Shown here: piece after piece, positions 1-14,304 of the stretch
How the letters are laid out: every line of letters starts with the position of its first letter
Position numbering within the stretch: the first letter of the stretch is position 1
DNA from: Didymodactylos carnosus
Lineage: Eukaryota > Rotifera > Eurotatoria > Philodinida > Philodinidae
DNA: 32,026 nucleotides
Reading direction: 5' to 3'
Assembly (NCBI GenBank): GCA_905250885.1
Contig: CAJNOQ010001406.1
Location: 1 to 32,026, forward strand
Position numbers and translations under genes: made by a program
The notes under the pieces: model-generated
Told to the model about the DNA's origin: nothing
What the model saw: the letters and a program-made list of their open reading frames with translations, nothing else
Databases searched by the model: none

Positions 1-59
1 ATTTTCTTTCAATCTTTTTGAATCTCGGCCATTTATAGTAGGGAAAAAAATAATCGTTT

Positions 60-848
60 ATGGCAGAACGGAATTTTCTTAAAGCTGAAATTGTAGTGAT
101 AGTAGTAGGTAAGGCATTCCACTGCTTTTGTGGAACAGTGAGAAAAAATAGAAGTGGAATGCCATCGTTTGAAAAACTTGCAAAAGGGCAACAAACCTAT
201 CAGACTACTGATGAACTGTTAGCACTCAAATGGATAGACAAAAGAGAGATGCACATGCTTACCACGGTGCATGAACCTGTCATGGTGGAAACTGAGAAGA
301 ACGACAGAGAAACAGGTCGACAAATCAAGAAATCTCTCTGTATTGTACAATACAACAAAAATATGAGAGCAGTGGATCAAGTAGACATGCAAAACAGTTT
401 CTCGGAATGTCTACGGAAAACAGTAAAATGGTACAAGAAATTGTTTTTCCATTTATTTGATATCACTGTGCAAAACTCTTATGCCATGTTCAAGATGAAC
501 AACGAGAAAAATCTCGAACTTTCATAGTTTCGTCTTCAACTTGCTCGAGAACTCATTGAAGAATACGGCTCAAAGCGACTACAGTCGAGAGAAAGACCAT
601 GAACCGATTGTCCACTGCGCCTCACTGCTCGCCATTTCATCGCTTTTATTCCAGGAAATAATGTTCAAAAACGCTGTTTCGTCTGCAGTCATACAGTCAA
701 GCGAGAGAAAAAACGCTGTTTCGTCTGCAGTCATACAGTCAAGCGAGAGAAAAAACGCAGCGATACAAGGTTTTATTGCCCAGATTGTGATATTCCACTC
801 TGTAATCCCAACTGTTTCAAAGAATATCATACTTTGAAAGCTTTCTGA
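60..848 (+). pseudogene. piggyBac transposase, C-terminal part with Cys-rich tail
   Basis: One reading frame runs from 60 to the stop at 846-848. It holds typical late piggyBac motifs in order: GTVRKNRSGMP, DKREMHMLTTVH, YNKNMRAVDQVDM, KWYKKLFFHLFDITVQNSYAM, LARELIEEYG, PLRLTARHF, and a Cys-rich tail with CFVC, FYCPDCDIPLCNPNCF and YHT that resembles the family's C-terminal zinc-binding domain. Two in-frame stops interrupt it, TAG at 525-527 and TGA at 600-602, with recognisable family sequence continuing after each. Upstream of about position 100 the match fades and further stops appear. In life the protein would cut and rejoin DNA at TTAA sites; this copy is a relic. No host gene is fused to it. 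Confidence 0.85.
667..758 (+). repeat. 42-bp in-frame tandem duplication in the transposase tail
   Basis: A 42-bp unit beginning AAAAAACGCTG occurs twice head to tail with no difference visible, followed by the first few bases of a third copy. Because 42 is a multiple of three, it duplicates 14 residues containing the first CxxC knuckle (RCFVCSHTVKRE) without shifting the frame. The identity of the copies implies a recent slippage or unequal event relative to the age of the element. Confidence 0.9.
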
Positions 849-930
849 TGTTCAGATGTGAACGAACTCGACAAAAATAAATCATTTTCGAAAAGTTAGA
901 AAATTTGTACGTTTAATTTTTTCTCAAAAT

Positions 931-948
931 AAGCCCGTCCCGAAAGGG
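931..948 (-). repeat. piggyBac 3' terminal inverted repeat
   Basis: Read from outside inward the end is CCCTTTCGGGACGGGCTT, immediately bordered by TTAA at 949-952. The other terminal repeat would lie left of the window. Confidence 0.75.
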
Positions 949-952
949 TTAA

Positions 953-1456
953 ACATGCAGTCTTTTCATGTTATTTCATGTTTCATGTTATCTCTCGGAT
1001 AACGACAGAAAAATAGAGTAATCAAAACTGGATGATCACTTTCGCATTATTTGAACTGCTAAAAAATAAAACTTTGAATGCGTTGCACCATGAGCATGAG
1101 TGAGTTCTTGTTGAGTTCTTGCTCATGTAAAAAGTGAGGGAATCCAGTGAGAGCACATGTGCATTATTCAAAAGAGTCAACAAAACTGTAAGAGGTGAAT
1201 TTATTCACACAAAAGTTACCAATTAATCTATCGTTCAAATTTGATTTTTCACCTCTTTAATATACATGTAAATTTTTTCTGTGCTCGCACAGAAATGTAT
1301 TCTTCACAGAATAAGCTATTCTATCGTTTTGAAAGATAATCAACAACCGAGCCGGACATCATTCTTGTTTTTCCTTGGAAAAAATAATAATTCAAATTTT
1401 CAGAGTATGAAAATTTAAATAAGTAATTCGGTGTGCTCCATCTGACTAACGAGGAA
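953..1456. other. non-coding stretch between piggyBac and foldback element
   Basis: There is no convincing open frame, RNA gene or inverted repeat here. I looked on the minus strand for the exon that should follow the last ABC transporter exon (expected to begin RILNRFS-like) and did not find it. This may be intronic sequence of that gene or unrelated flank. Confidence 0.5.
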
Positions 1457-2040
1457 AGGCACCCAAGTGAATCGCTTTTTGCTTGAACTCTAGTGGACAA
1501 CAGGTAATCGACTGCGCTAAATCCGAATCTGACATCGGTTTCTGCTGCTAGACCTCCAGAGGCCGGATTTCTGGAAAACCAGGTTTTCAGAAACTTAAAA
1601 AAATAACCAAAACCTTTTTTAATGAGGCATAATTATAGATCGCAAATTTCTAATTAAAATGAGATACCTCCCAGCTCTACACGACCTTTCTTTGTAAAGT
1701 TATAGAATTTATAAGAAAAGTCCTAAATTAATTTCTTATTCCTGTAGCTTTCAGCTGACAATGAACATTCAGGACTTTTCGTGTAAATTCTATAACTTTG
1801 CAAAGAAAGTTCGTGTGGAGCTGGACGATATGTCATTTTAATCAGAAATTTGCGATCTACAATTATGCCTCATTAAGAAGGGTTTCAGTTATTTTTTTAA
1901 GTTTCTGAAAACCTGGTTTTCCAGAAATCCGGCCTCTGGAGGTCTAGCAGCAGAAACCGATGTCAGATTCGGATTTAGCGCAGTCGATTACCTATTGTCC
2001 ACTAGAGTTCAAGCAAAAAGCGATTGCATACTTGGGGACC
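1457..2040. mobile_element. foldback/MITE-like inverted-repeat element
   Basis: Two arms of about 255 bp (1470-1724 and 1771-2025) are near-perfect reverse complements around a spacer of about 46 bp (1725-1770). Landmarks in the left arm are AATCGCTTTTTGCTTGAACT, GACCTCCAGAGGCCGGATTT and AGTTATAGAATTTA, each mirrored in the right arm. Weaker complementarity (ggcacccaagt against acttggggacc) extends outward to about 1457 and 2040. No transposase is encoded. I could not settle a target-site duplication. It lies just beyond the last ABC transporter exon, probably in an intron of that gene. Confidence 0.8.
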
Positions 2041-2145
2041 TTTTCAATTCTGGTCAATATTCACTTCATAATGTGTTGAGCTCAAGATTGCGAGTTACAT
2101 CAATCCAATAACATGTTCAGATTCTCAAAAAGGCAAAATACTTAC

Positions 2146-8338
<6,193 letters not shown>

Positions 8339-8514
8339 GATTTAATGTAGAATTCCGAACACAATTTATCAAACTTGAAGATGTAGAGAAAATAATGCAG
8401 TACACAACAGGGCGAAGTTGAATTATGTTATGGTTGATCGTAGTCTAGTAATAAGAAATTGATATTAATTTAAGTTTATTCAGATAACTTGATCTTTTCT
8501 AAAGTTCGCAGCAT
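8339..8514 (-). promoter_or_regulatory. 5' flank of the ABC transporter gene
   Basis: This is the AT-rich sequence upstream of the transporter ATG. I saw no TATA box, initiator or known motif that I could defend; it is listed because the promoter or an untranslated exon should lie here or beyond. Confidence 0.25.
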
Positions 8515-9600
8515 TCTAGAACCCTGATCCAACCTTACGGGAATCCGATGACGAATTCAGTGAGATAATCTATAGTCCAATGGGATTCCAACAAGCAATT
8601 CCTGTCGGATTTAGTTGTCGAAACTCGCTGGAATTCTGCTCACCGGTTGAGATTAGTTACGTCACTATTCTGCAATTGTTTTTTGTCGAGAAGAACAGTC
8701 CCAATTTCAGACTCTCAAATTCAACAAAGTAAAAAATTACAAGAAATCACGAGTTTTTATTCACAACGAAAACCAAATGACATTTAAAGAACAATTCACT
8801 GCTAGACGTACGTACGTGATAAGATTTAAAAAGTCAAAACAAAAAAAGTAAAGCAAATGGCATGATAAAAAAGAGATGGTAGCTCTGCAGCAACCATCAA
8901 GTTTCCAAGTCGAATTCGTCCTAGCGGATCCTGTAGAACAGTTTTAATTCCAGTGATTTTCGGAGTTCGGACGGCCGACCGGATCCGGAGACCGGAATCC
9001 GCTCAATTCTTTCGCTTCCCAATATCTGAATCCTGTAGGATCCGGAGATCAAATCTGATATCCGGAACCAGTCGAATCCGTTAATTTCCTGTCACCGCAA
9101 ATCGACAGATCCTGTGGTGCGCACTTTCTTTTTGTGTGCATAGTATGTATATTCACGGTTTTGTTTCGCGACAGCAGTACTTTAAATATGACATTGAGAA
9201 GGAAATCTTCTTGATTTTCATTTTCTACAAATTTTTAACAGTGTGAGTCATCGCTCACACTGATCAGCAGACGTGTTGTACACAACATAGCTAGTGGGTT
9301 CTTACACGCTTTCGAATCCGCAGAGACAGGAGCCATTAGACAATGAACGAAAAAGAATAGGAAATAAAAAATCTAAGGCTATTTTTAGTCTTCAAACACC
9401 TCAAAACCGGTCACATTCTGCAAAATCCAGCGAAATCCGATGTCTGAAACTCGAAGGGTCCGATTGGATCTTTACCGACATCATCCGACACAGAATTCGG
9501 GCACCAGGATTCCATCATAATACGGCGTGGTTCGGATAGGATTTTGTCGGATTCCGGCATGTTCCGACGTTGGATCTTCCAGAAACTTGTCTTCGGAAAA
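8515..9600. repeat. degenerate AATCCG/CGGATT-motif region
   Basis: Three clusters (about 8515-8660, 8915-9125, 9305-9600) are rich in variants of GGAATCCG, CGGATT, GGATCC and TCCGGA on both strands. Examples are GGATCCTGTAG, ACCGGATCCGGAGACCGG, TGTAGGATCCGGAG and GTCGGATTCCGGC. Local GC is well above the surroundings. No open frame shows codon constraint, and I could not define terminal repeats. It looks like one or more old elements built from a short motif, or a decayed satellite. Confidence 0.55.
9239..9262. repeat. 24-nt hairpin
   Basis: CAGTGTGAG, a 6-nt loop (tcatcg), then CTCACACTG give a perfect 9-bp stem. A second perfect palindrome, TGTTGTACACAACA, follows at 9274-9287. Both lie between two clusters of the AATCCG repeat region and may mark an element edge. 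Confidence 0.6.
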
Positions 9601-9867
9601 TATCGGTCTGGGTTATACCGTTGTTTCCGCTGGTGTCGCTCGCTCGCTCATCCTCATTAGATATTATCTCTTTTAAACATGTGAATACAATCGTTTGCAT
9701 AACAATGAGTTGGAATCTGCTAGTATTCGCAATTTAATTCGTAAAATAATGTGCTGGATAGCCATCTTGCAACAACCATTACTTTCGATGATTCACATCA
9801 TATTCAGTTTTATGGCAATATTAAGTAACGTAGGTCACTATTCCTGGTATTCGAATGCTGATGCTAC

Positions 9868-10080
9868 CCCTAGAGAACGTATTTGATGCAAGTACTTGAT
9901 TACTTGCTATGTACTTGTCAATGATCGACATACTTGCCTTATTGCTAAGAAGCACTTTCTGAAAGTACTTGACAAGTAAGGACAAGCACTTACAAGTAAA
10001 TTTACTTCTGGAAAAAAGGCAAGTATTACGCAGACGAAGTACTTAGTCCAAGTACTTGGCCCCAAGTACGTTCCCTAGGG
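9868..10080. mobile_element. MITE made of AAGTACTTG motifs
   Basis: The ends are CCCTAGAGAACGTA and its reverse-complement partner TACGTTCCCTAGGG. Between them the palindrome CAAGTACTTG and close variants (GTACTTGTC, AAGTACTTGAC, CAAGCACTTAC, GAAGTACTTAG) recur about ten times over 213 bp. There is no open frame. The target duplication is not clear (possibly AC). Confidence 0.65.
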
Positions 10081-10300
10081 ACCGTTTCACATCCTCACTC
10101 TGCATTTAAAGTACACAATATTTTGAAGAGACTAACCATTGCATAATAGAAAAAAGTATAAAGCACATTTGCTTCAAATCCTCTTGAACAACAGTGTCTG
10201 AGACAGCTGGAACAGATAAATGGATATAAAAGTTGTATGAATGACAGGCTTGTGATGAAAAGAATCTATCACACTAAAAACAAGCGTGCTGCTGACTCTA

Positions 10301-10831
10301 CAGTCAAAAAACAAGTGCTCCACCAGCTAAAAAAGGCATTTTGATGGACAATGAATGGAACATTTACTCCTTCGGGCACGTTCAAGCATAAAAATGTGTC
10401 CCATCGAGAAAAGTGCCCTACTGTGGGCTAGTTTAAGTGTCCCATTCATTGCCCGATGGGCAGAGCTGGGCAAGTCGGGAGTTTTGCACGTCGCATGTCA
10501 AGTCAAGGCACTAAAAAAAATTTCAAGTCGAGGTCGGAAATTTTTTCTCCCAAGTCAAGTCAAGTCTAGTTAAAATTAGGCAGGACATCAAATTTGCTAG
10601 CACCCTTTGGGTGAAAGTGTTTTTATAGCCTTAGAAACTCTCTTTCATAGTAGAAAAAGTCTAATTTAAACGAAATCTCTTACTAGAACTGACTTGACTT
10701 GAAAAAAAATTCTCAAGTCAAATCATACCCCAAAGACTTTTGGACCAAGTCAAGTCATACTTGACTTGACTTGAGGCATTTTTGACTTGACTTGCTCAGC
10801 TCTGCCGAGGGGCACTTGCTTTTTCACAGTG
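10301..10831. mobile_element. TA-flanked MITE, interrupted by a hAT-like MITE
   Basis: The left end CAGTCAAAAAACAAGTGC matches the right end read back, CACTGTGAAAAAGCAAGTGC. Each is bordered by TA (10299-10300 and 10832-10833). Further mirrored sequence is GGACAATGAATGGAACA (left) against tgtcccattcattgccc (right). Removing the inner element (10461-10804 and one target copy) restores the right arm ATGGGCACTTGC. TA flanks suggest a Tc1/mariner-type source, by inference only. Confidence 0.6.
10461..10804. mobile_element. hAT-like MITE with 8-bp target duplication
   Basis: The ends are CAGAGCTGGGCAAGTC and, read back from the right, CAGAGCTGAGCAAGTC (15 of 16 identical). The CAG start and CAGAGCTGGGCAA pattern are typical of hAT elements. 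Flanking octamers are CCGATGGG (10453-10460) and CCGAGGGG (10805-10812), 7 of 8 identical, the target size expected for hAT. The interior near both ends is packed with CAAGTCAAGT/ACTTGACTTG repeats, probably subterminal transposase-binding motifs. It is non-coding and nested in the MITE at 10301-10831. Confidence 0.82.
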
Positions 10832-11019
10832 TAGAAGTACAATCGTAAGTGCGCCCACATAGTTTTACAAGCGTCCAAACCATATATAGAATGACACAGT
10901 GGGGAGGAAATGAAAGTCAGAAGCATTTCTGCTTTGTTTTTGTTCGATTCATCTTTTTTGATCAATTTGACTCGATTGTTTAAAATGTTTGTTTTCAATA
11001 CGAACAAAATCCGTTCCTT

Positions 11020-11195
11020 AGTGAATGTACTCAAACCTGTATACTCAAAGTCGTACTCTGCTGAAAAATATCACGAGTACTCATGCATCTTGTCACTCAT
11101 GGAGTACTCACATGCGTACCTATTGTGAGAATATTGAATATGTGAGTACGACTTTTCAGTACTCATGCACAAATGTGTGAGTAAGTCGTATTAAT
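11020..11195. repeat. GAGTACTCA-motif cluster
   Basis: The palindrome GAGTACTCA and variants (GTACTCAAA, CGTACTCTGC, GAGTACTCATGC, GGAGTACTCAC, GTGAGTACGAC, GTGAGTAAGTC) occur about ten times in 175 bp. CTCAAAGTCGTACTCTGCTGAAAA near 11043 is roughly mirrored by TTTTCAGTACTCATGC near 11151. This is probably another motif-rich MITE; its ends were not found. Confidence 0.55.
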
Positions 11196-11745
11196 GTTAT
11201 AAGTACTTTCTATGGGTTGCTTTGACTACTAATCATAATGAAAGCGTAACCTCAAAGAAATTTGAATTGAATTTACAAAACTGTTCTAGGAGATCCACAT
11301 CTGGATAATGCTGTCATCTACATGCATCTAATTATGGTCAGTCCGTGTAATTTGCACGGAAAAGTCAGGGTGTAAATGCCATCGGCTTACAGAGATCGAT
11401 TTTCCACTTGCCTGTTGTTTTATTTTGAAGTCGTTTGTTTCTTCTATTTTAGTTTTCAAGCAAGGACCTACTTCTTGTATACGCATATCGCGCAGCATCG
11501 AAAGAAATCAGAACGAAAAATCCGTGACCACAAAATCACTTTTTTTAAGTAAATAATTATCAAATTTTCATTTGTTTTTTTTTCTCTATTTTCAAAAACT
11601 AACCATGCAGAAATATAGCTCATACTACCAGGTGATGAAGCCAAGTAAAATATATATACCAGGTATAATTAATTAGCACAGTTCATGTTTTCTTTCATGT
11701 GTTATATAAGAGTTAATAAAAGTGATAGAGTACTATGGGGTAACT
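11196..11745. other. non-coding stretch
   Basis: There is nothing here I can support as a gene. There is a small hairpin (TCCGTG, loop, CACGGA near 11342-11360) and AT-rich sequence. The repeat boundary with the GAGTAC cluster is unclear. Confidence 0.4.
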
Positions 11746-11940
11746 ATGGGTGCTCAAGGACAAGAACGCAAAGGAAAAATAAGTTTACTGGAAGAAAACG
11801 AAAATTTTCAAAATCTGTGGGGGCGACGCCCCAGTTCCACCGCCTCTGTCAGTTCAGGAAATTTTCTTCCTAATTTCACTATTTCTGATACAATTTTAAC
11901 TGAAAAAATTCAATATTCACCACGAGGGTACAGCCGATAA
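11746..11940 (+). CDS. possible small open frame, 64 residues, unrecognised
   Basis: ATG at 11746 opens a 64-codon frame ending in TAA at 11938-11940. The product is polar (QERKGKISLLEENENFQNLW near the N-terminus), with a Ser-rich middle and no membrane segment or domain I know. A GGGGCGACGCCCC palindrome lies inside. An upstream in-frame ATG exists at 11722. It stands alone between repeats, with no splice partner seen. It could equally be chance or an exon remnant. Confidence 0.25.
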   Translation: MGAQGQERKGKISLLEENENFQNLWGRRPSSTASVSSGNFLPNFTISDTILTEKIQYSPRGYSR

Positions 11941-12025
11941 TTATCTATACCCGAGTACAAAAATTTCTTGAAAATTCATGTTGGTTTTCCAGATATATTC
12001 AAATGGGAGTCGAGTGGTTGTGATT

Positions 12026-12360
12026 GACTCTTTTTACTTCACACGAGGTAAAAAAGAGTCAGCTCACTTATACCGATGGGGTAAAAAGATTCAATCCATT
12101 CAAATACATTAAAATTCTTTAAAAGAAATCTCAGCTCATTAACGATCGGTGCTAATTAATTAAAAATTATACCCTTGTGAAGCTCTGTACTCTGTACTCT
12201 TCCTCTATTGAACCATATGGTTTTAATCTTCATATCTATTACCTGCATTAAGCTAATTAGACCACAATAAAACGTGTCATTTTTAAAACTTTGGTCTTTG
12301 GGGTAAAAAGAGTTAATCCGTTGAAATTCATGGAGATTTCAAAGAAAAATCTGTAGAGAC
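12026..12360. repeat. GGTAAAAAGAGTC-motif repeats
   Basis: A hairpin pairs GACTCTTTTTAC (12026-12037) with GTAAAAAAGAGTC (12048-12060). The related phrase TGGGGTAAAAAGATTCAATCC-like recurs at about 12077 and 12299, each followed by a similar stretch of about 60 bp ending in AAATCTGTAG or AAATCTCAG, spaced 222 bp apart. This is a decayed element with a direct-repeat structure; no coding frame. Confidence 0.5.
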
Positions 12361-12556
12361 TTCCCAAAATCGATTTTAATACTACTATGAGTGTAAAAGT
12401 TGTTAATAATACCGTCATCTTTAACATATGCGAACCTGCCATTTAATTGTTAAAAACAGAGAAGTTTTATGATAAACTAAAATTCTAGATAATTTTGACC
12501 ATGTTCTAGTCGTAATCTAATCCATATTTTGAATTGACAACGAGTAAATTAAATAA

Positions 12557-12923
12557 TGTGATCACGCTTTATTATTTAATACGTTCGTAGGAATCGAACT
12601 GAAAAAGAATAAAGTTTCTACCATGAAAAATAGCCGAGATATTTAGGAAATTTCATCTTTTAAGCAACTTTTTCTAAAGGAGAGAATTTTTATGTCAGAA
12701 GCGTCAATGCTGAGCCTCATTTAATAATCCATGTTGACAGTTTTATTCATAGCTATCAGGGATAGACAAATTCTTTCAATATTGAAAGTTCAAATAGGAA
12801 TATTAGAGAAAGTTGCTTAAAAAATGAAATTTCCTAAATATCTCGGCTATTTTTCATGGTAGAAACTTTATTCTTTTTCAGTTCGATTTTCACGAATGTA
12901 TTACATAATAAAGTGTGATCACG
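12557..12923. mobile_element. foldback MITE with GTGATCAC ends
   Basis: Arms of about 125 bp match as reverse complements. GTGATCAC at 12558-12565 and 12915-12922 is followed inward by CTTTATTAT and TTCGTAGGAATCGAACTG, then AATAAAGTTTCTACCATG, AAATAGCCGAGATATTTAGG and AAGCAACTTTTTCT, all mirrored. The loop holds no open frame. The target duplication is not resolved. Confidence 0.8.
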
Positions 12924-13328
12924 TTATATTGGAAAACACTTGTTGAACAAACACAACAACATCAAATACAATCAAGCATTTAAAACAAAAAACAACAATC
13001 AACAAATGTTTATCAAAACCAATCTTCAACATTATCAACAACAAACTGTTGGTTCTCTTCACCAGCTATATTATTTTCGAACACATTACAAACCATTGTA
13101 CCATTAACTGTTTCATATAGTTTAAAGGCAGAACAGAAAACAGTAAATATTGAAGAAACCCTTAACGATAAGAAGAGAATCTATGCTCGCTAATAGAAAC
13201 ATGGATGATATACACACAAACAAGAAAAAAACAGTTGCTCTCAATGTTGAACATTCTCTCAAAATCAGTTAAAAAATTCTTAAAATTCCAACAGATACTT
13301 TTCTTGGCATGAGTTTACAGTTTTTTTG
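12924..13328. other. AT-rich, CAA-rich non-coding stretch, 3' side of the CD225-like gene
   Basis: This is probably 3' untranslated or flanking sequence of the minus-strand gene at 13329. I see no other feature. Confidence 0.35.
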
Positions 13329-13760
13329 CTACGAAAATTTGATGAAAAGAGTCACTATAATTAGAGATCCTAATGTTACTATGATATTCCAAACTAATGT
13401 TATGTTTGACCAACGCTTTGCACATTTATAATTATTTTTGTTTTTATATTTATGGACACAAAACGAACATAGAATAGAGATTACTCCTAGTAATACACCA
13501 CCAAATAGTACATTCATATATGACCACGGAAACCATTCGTGAATATTTTGAATTGATATTAGGGTTTGACCATCGAGCGTTTGTGTCAATGATTGTGGTG
13601 ATAAACTAGAATTATTAACATTTTCTAAATAATCATTCCTTAATGATAAAAGTTTTGTATCTTCATCATCGATAACATCAATTAATGGAACAACCGAAGA
13701 CTGACTATTACTTCTAATTGAAGCTTTTTGTTCAGTTATATCTGAATCATCTAATGACAT
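13329..13760 (-). CDS. CD225/dispanin-like two-TM small membrane protein
   Basis: From ATG at 13760 the frame gives 143 residues. The N-terminal 75 or so are polar and acidic (SLDDSD, DVIDDED). The C-terminal part begins near WFPWSYMN and has two hydrophobic spans (about residues 83-104 and 119-142) separated by HKYKNKNNYKCAKRWSN. A Trp-Ser start, a first span with conserved Gly, a short basic loop containing a Tyr-x-x-Ala-like element and Ser before span two is the layout of the CD225/IFITM-dispanin family. The frame is open upstream to a possible acceptor (gaattag at about 13768), so an untraced 5' exon may exist and the ATG may be internal. Family members sit in cell or vesicle membranes; the role here is unknown. 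Confidence 0.6.
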   Translation of the reverse strand: MSLDDSDITEQKASIRSNSQSSVVPLIDVIDDEDTKLLSLRNDYLENVNNSSLSPQSLTQTLDGQTLISIQNIHEWFPWSYMNVLFGGVLLGVISILCSFCVHKYKNKNNYKCAKRWSNITLVWNIIVTLGSLIIVTLFIKFS

Positions 13761-14304
13761 ATCCAAAGCTAATTCAATTGAACGATATATTTTATGAGAA
13801 AATTGTTAAACGATAATGCCTATTTAACAAATAATATTAATCTTATTTACTCTATTATTCTGCTCTTATTTTTATAATATCGTTCAACAGTATTAATACC
13901 ATAATAGAGAGTATTCTAAAGTTTATTTTACTACTTCTTGATTCTGAGACTGTAAATATTAAATAGAAAATATTAAAAATAGAGATTTATTGTTTTCGAG
14001 ATTGCCTGTTAGTTAATCAAATATTTGTGTACTGAATTTTACACAATTATTACATACAGAAATATAGGGAAGTAATGCGTAATTTGTCATAAATTTTATA
14101 TTGATATCGATAAATATTTGCAGACACATGCTGTGAAAAAATAACAAAATAAAGCGTTTTTTCTCATTTTTGTGATTAAATGTGATGACGTACAGTTTCA
14201 TGTGGATTTAGAACAACAGTAATCAATTTGACTCGTTGGTGAATATTCCAAAAAGATCTTTGTATTCTTATCTAAATACTGTACATATATCAATATAATA
14301 TTTA
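13761..14304. other. AT-rich flank upstream of the CD225-like gene
   Basis: This should contain the promoter and any 5' exon of the minus-strand gene. I could not identify either with confidence. Confidence 0.3.

Larger units (their letters stand above)
1..952 (+). mobile_element. piggyBac-family DNA transposon, 3' portion, decayed
   Basis: This is the right-hand end of a piggyBac-type cut-and-paste element; its left part lies outside the window. It contains the C-terminal part of a DDE_Tnp_1_7-like transposase, a Cys-rich C-terminal domain, a short 3' untranslated stretch, and a terminal repeat reading inward as CCCTTTCGGGACGGGCTT (931-948). The end is followed at 949-952 by TTAA, the target site used by this family. 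The CCC/GGG terminus directly against TTAA, together with the protein match, makes the family call firm. The reading frame carries in-frame stops, so this copy is inactive. Confidence 0.88.

Noticed and set aside
12586-12610. GTTCGATTCC on the minus strand, reminiscent of a tRNA T-loop
   Set aside because: The flanking 5-nt stems do not pair and no anticodon or D arm is present. The sequence belongs to the arm of the foldback at 12557-12923 and recurs in its other arm.
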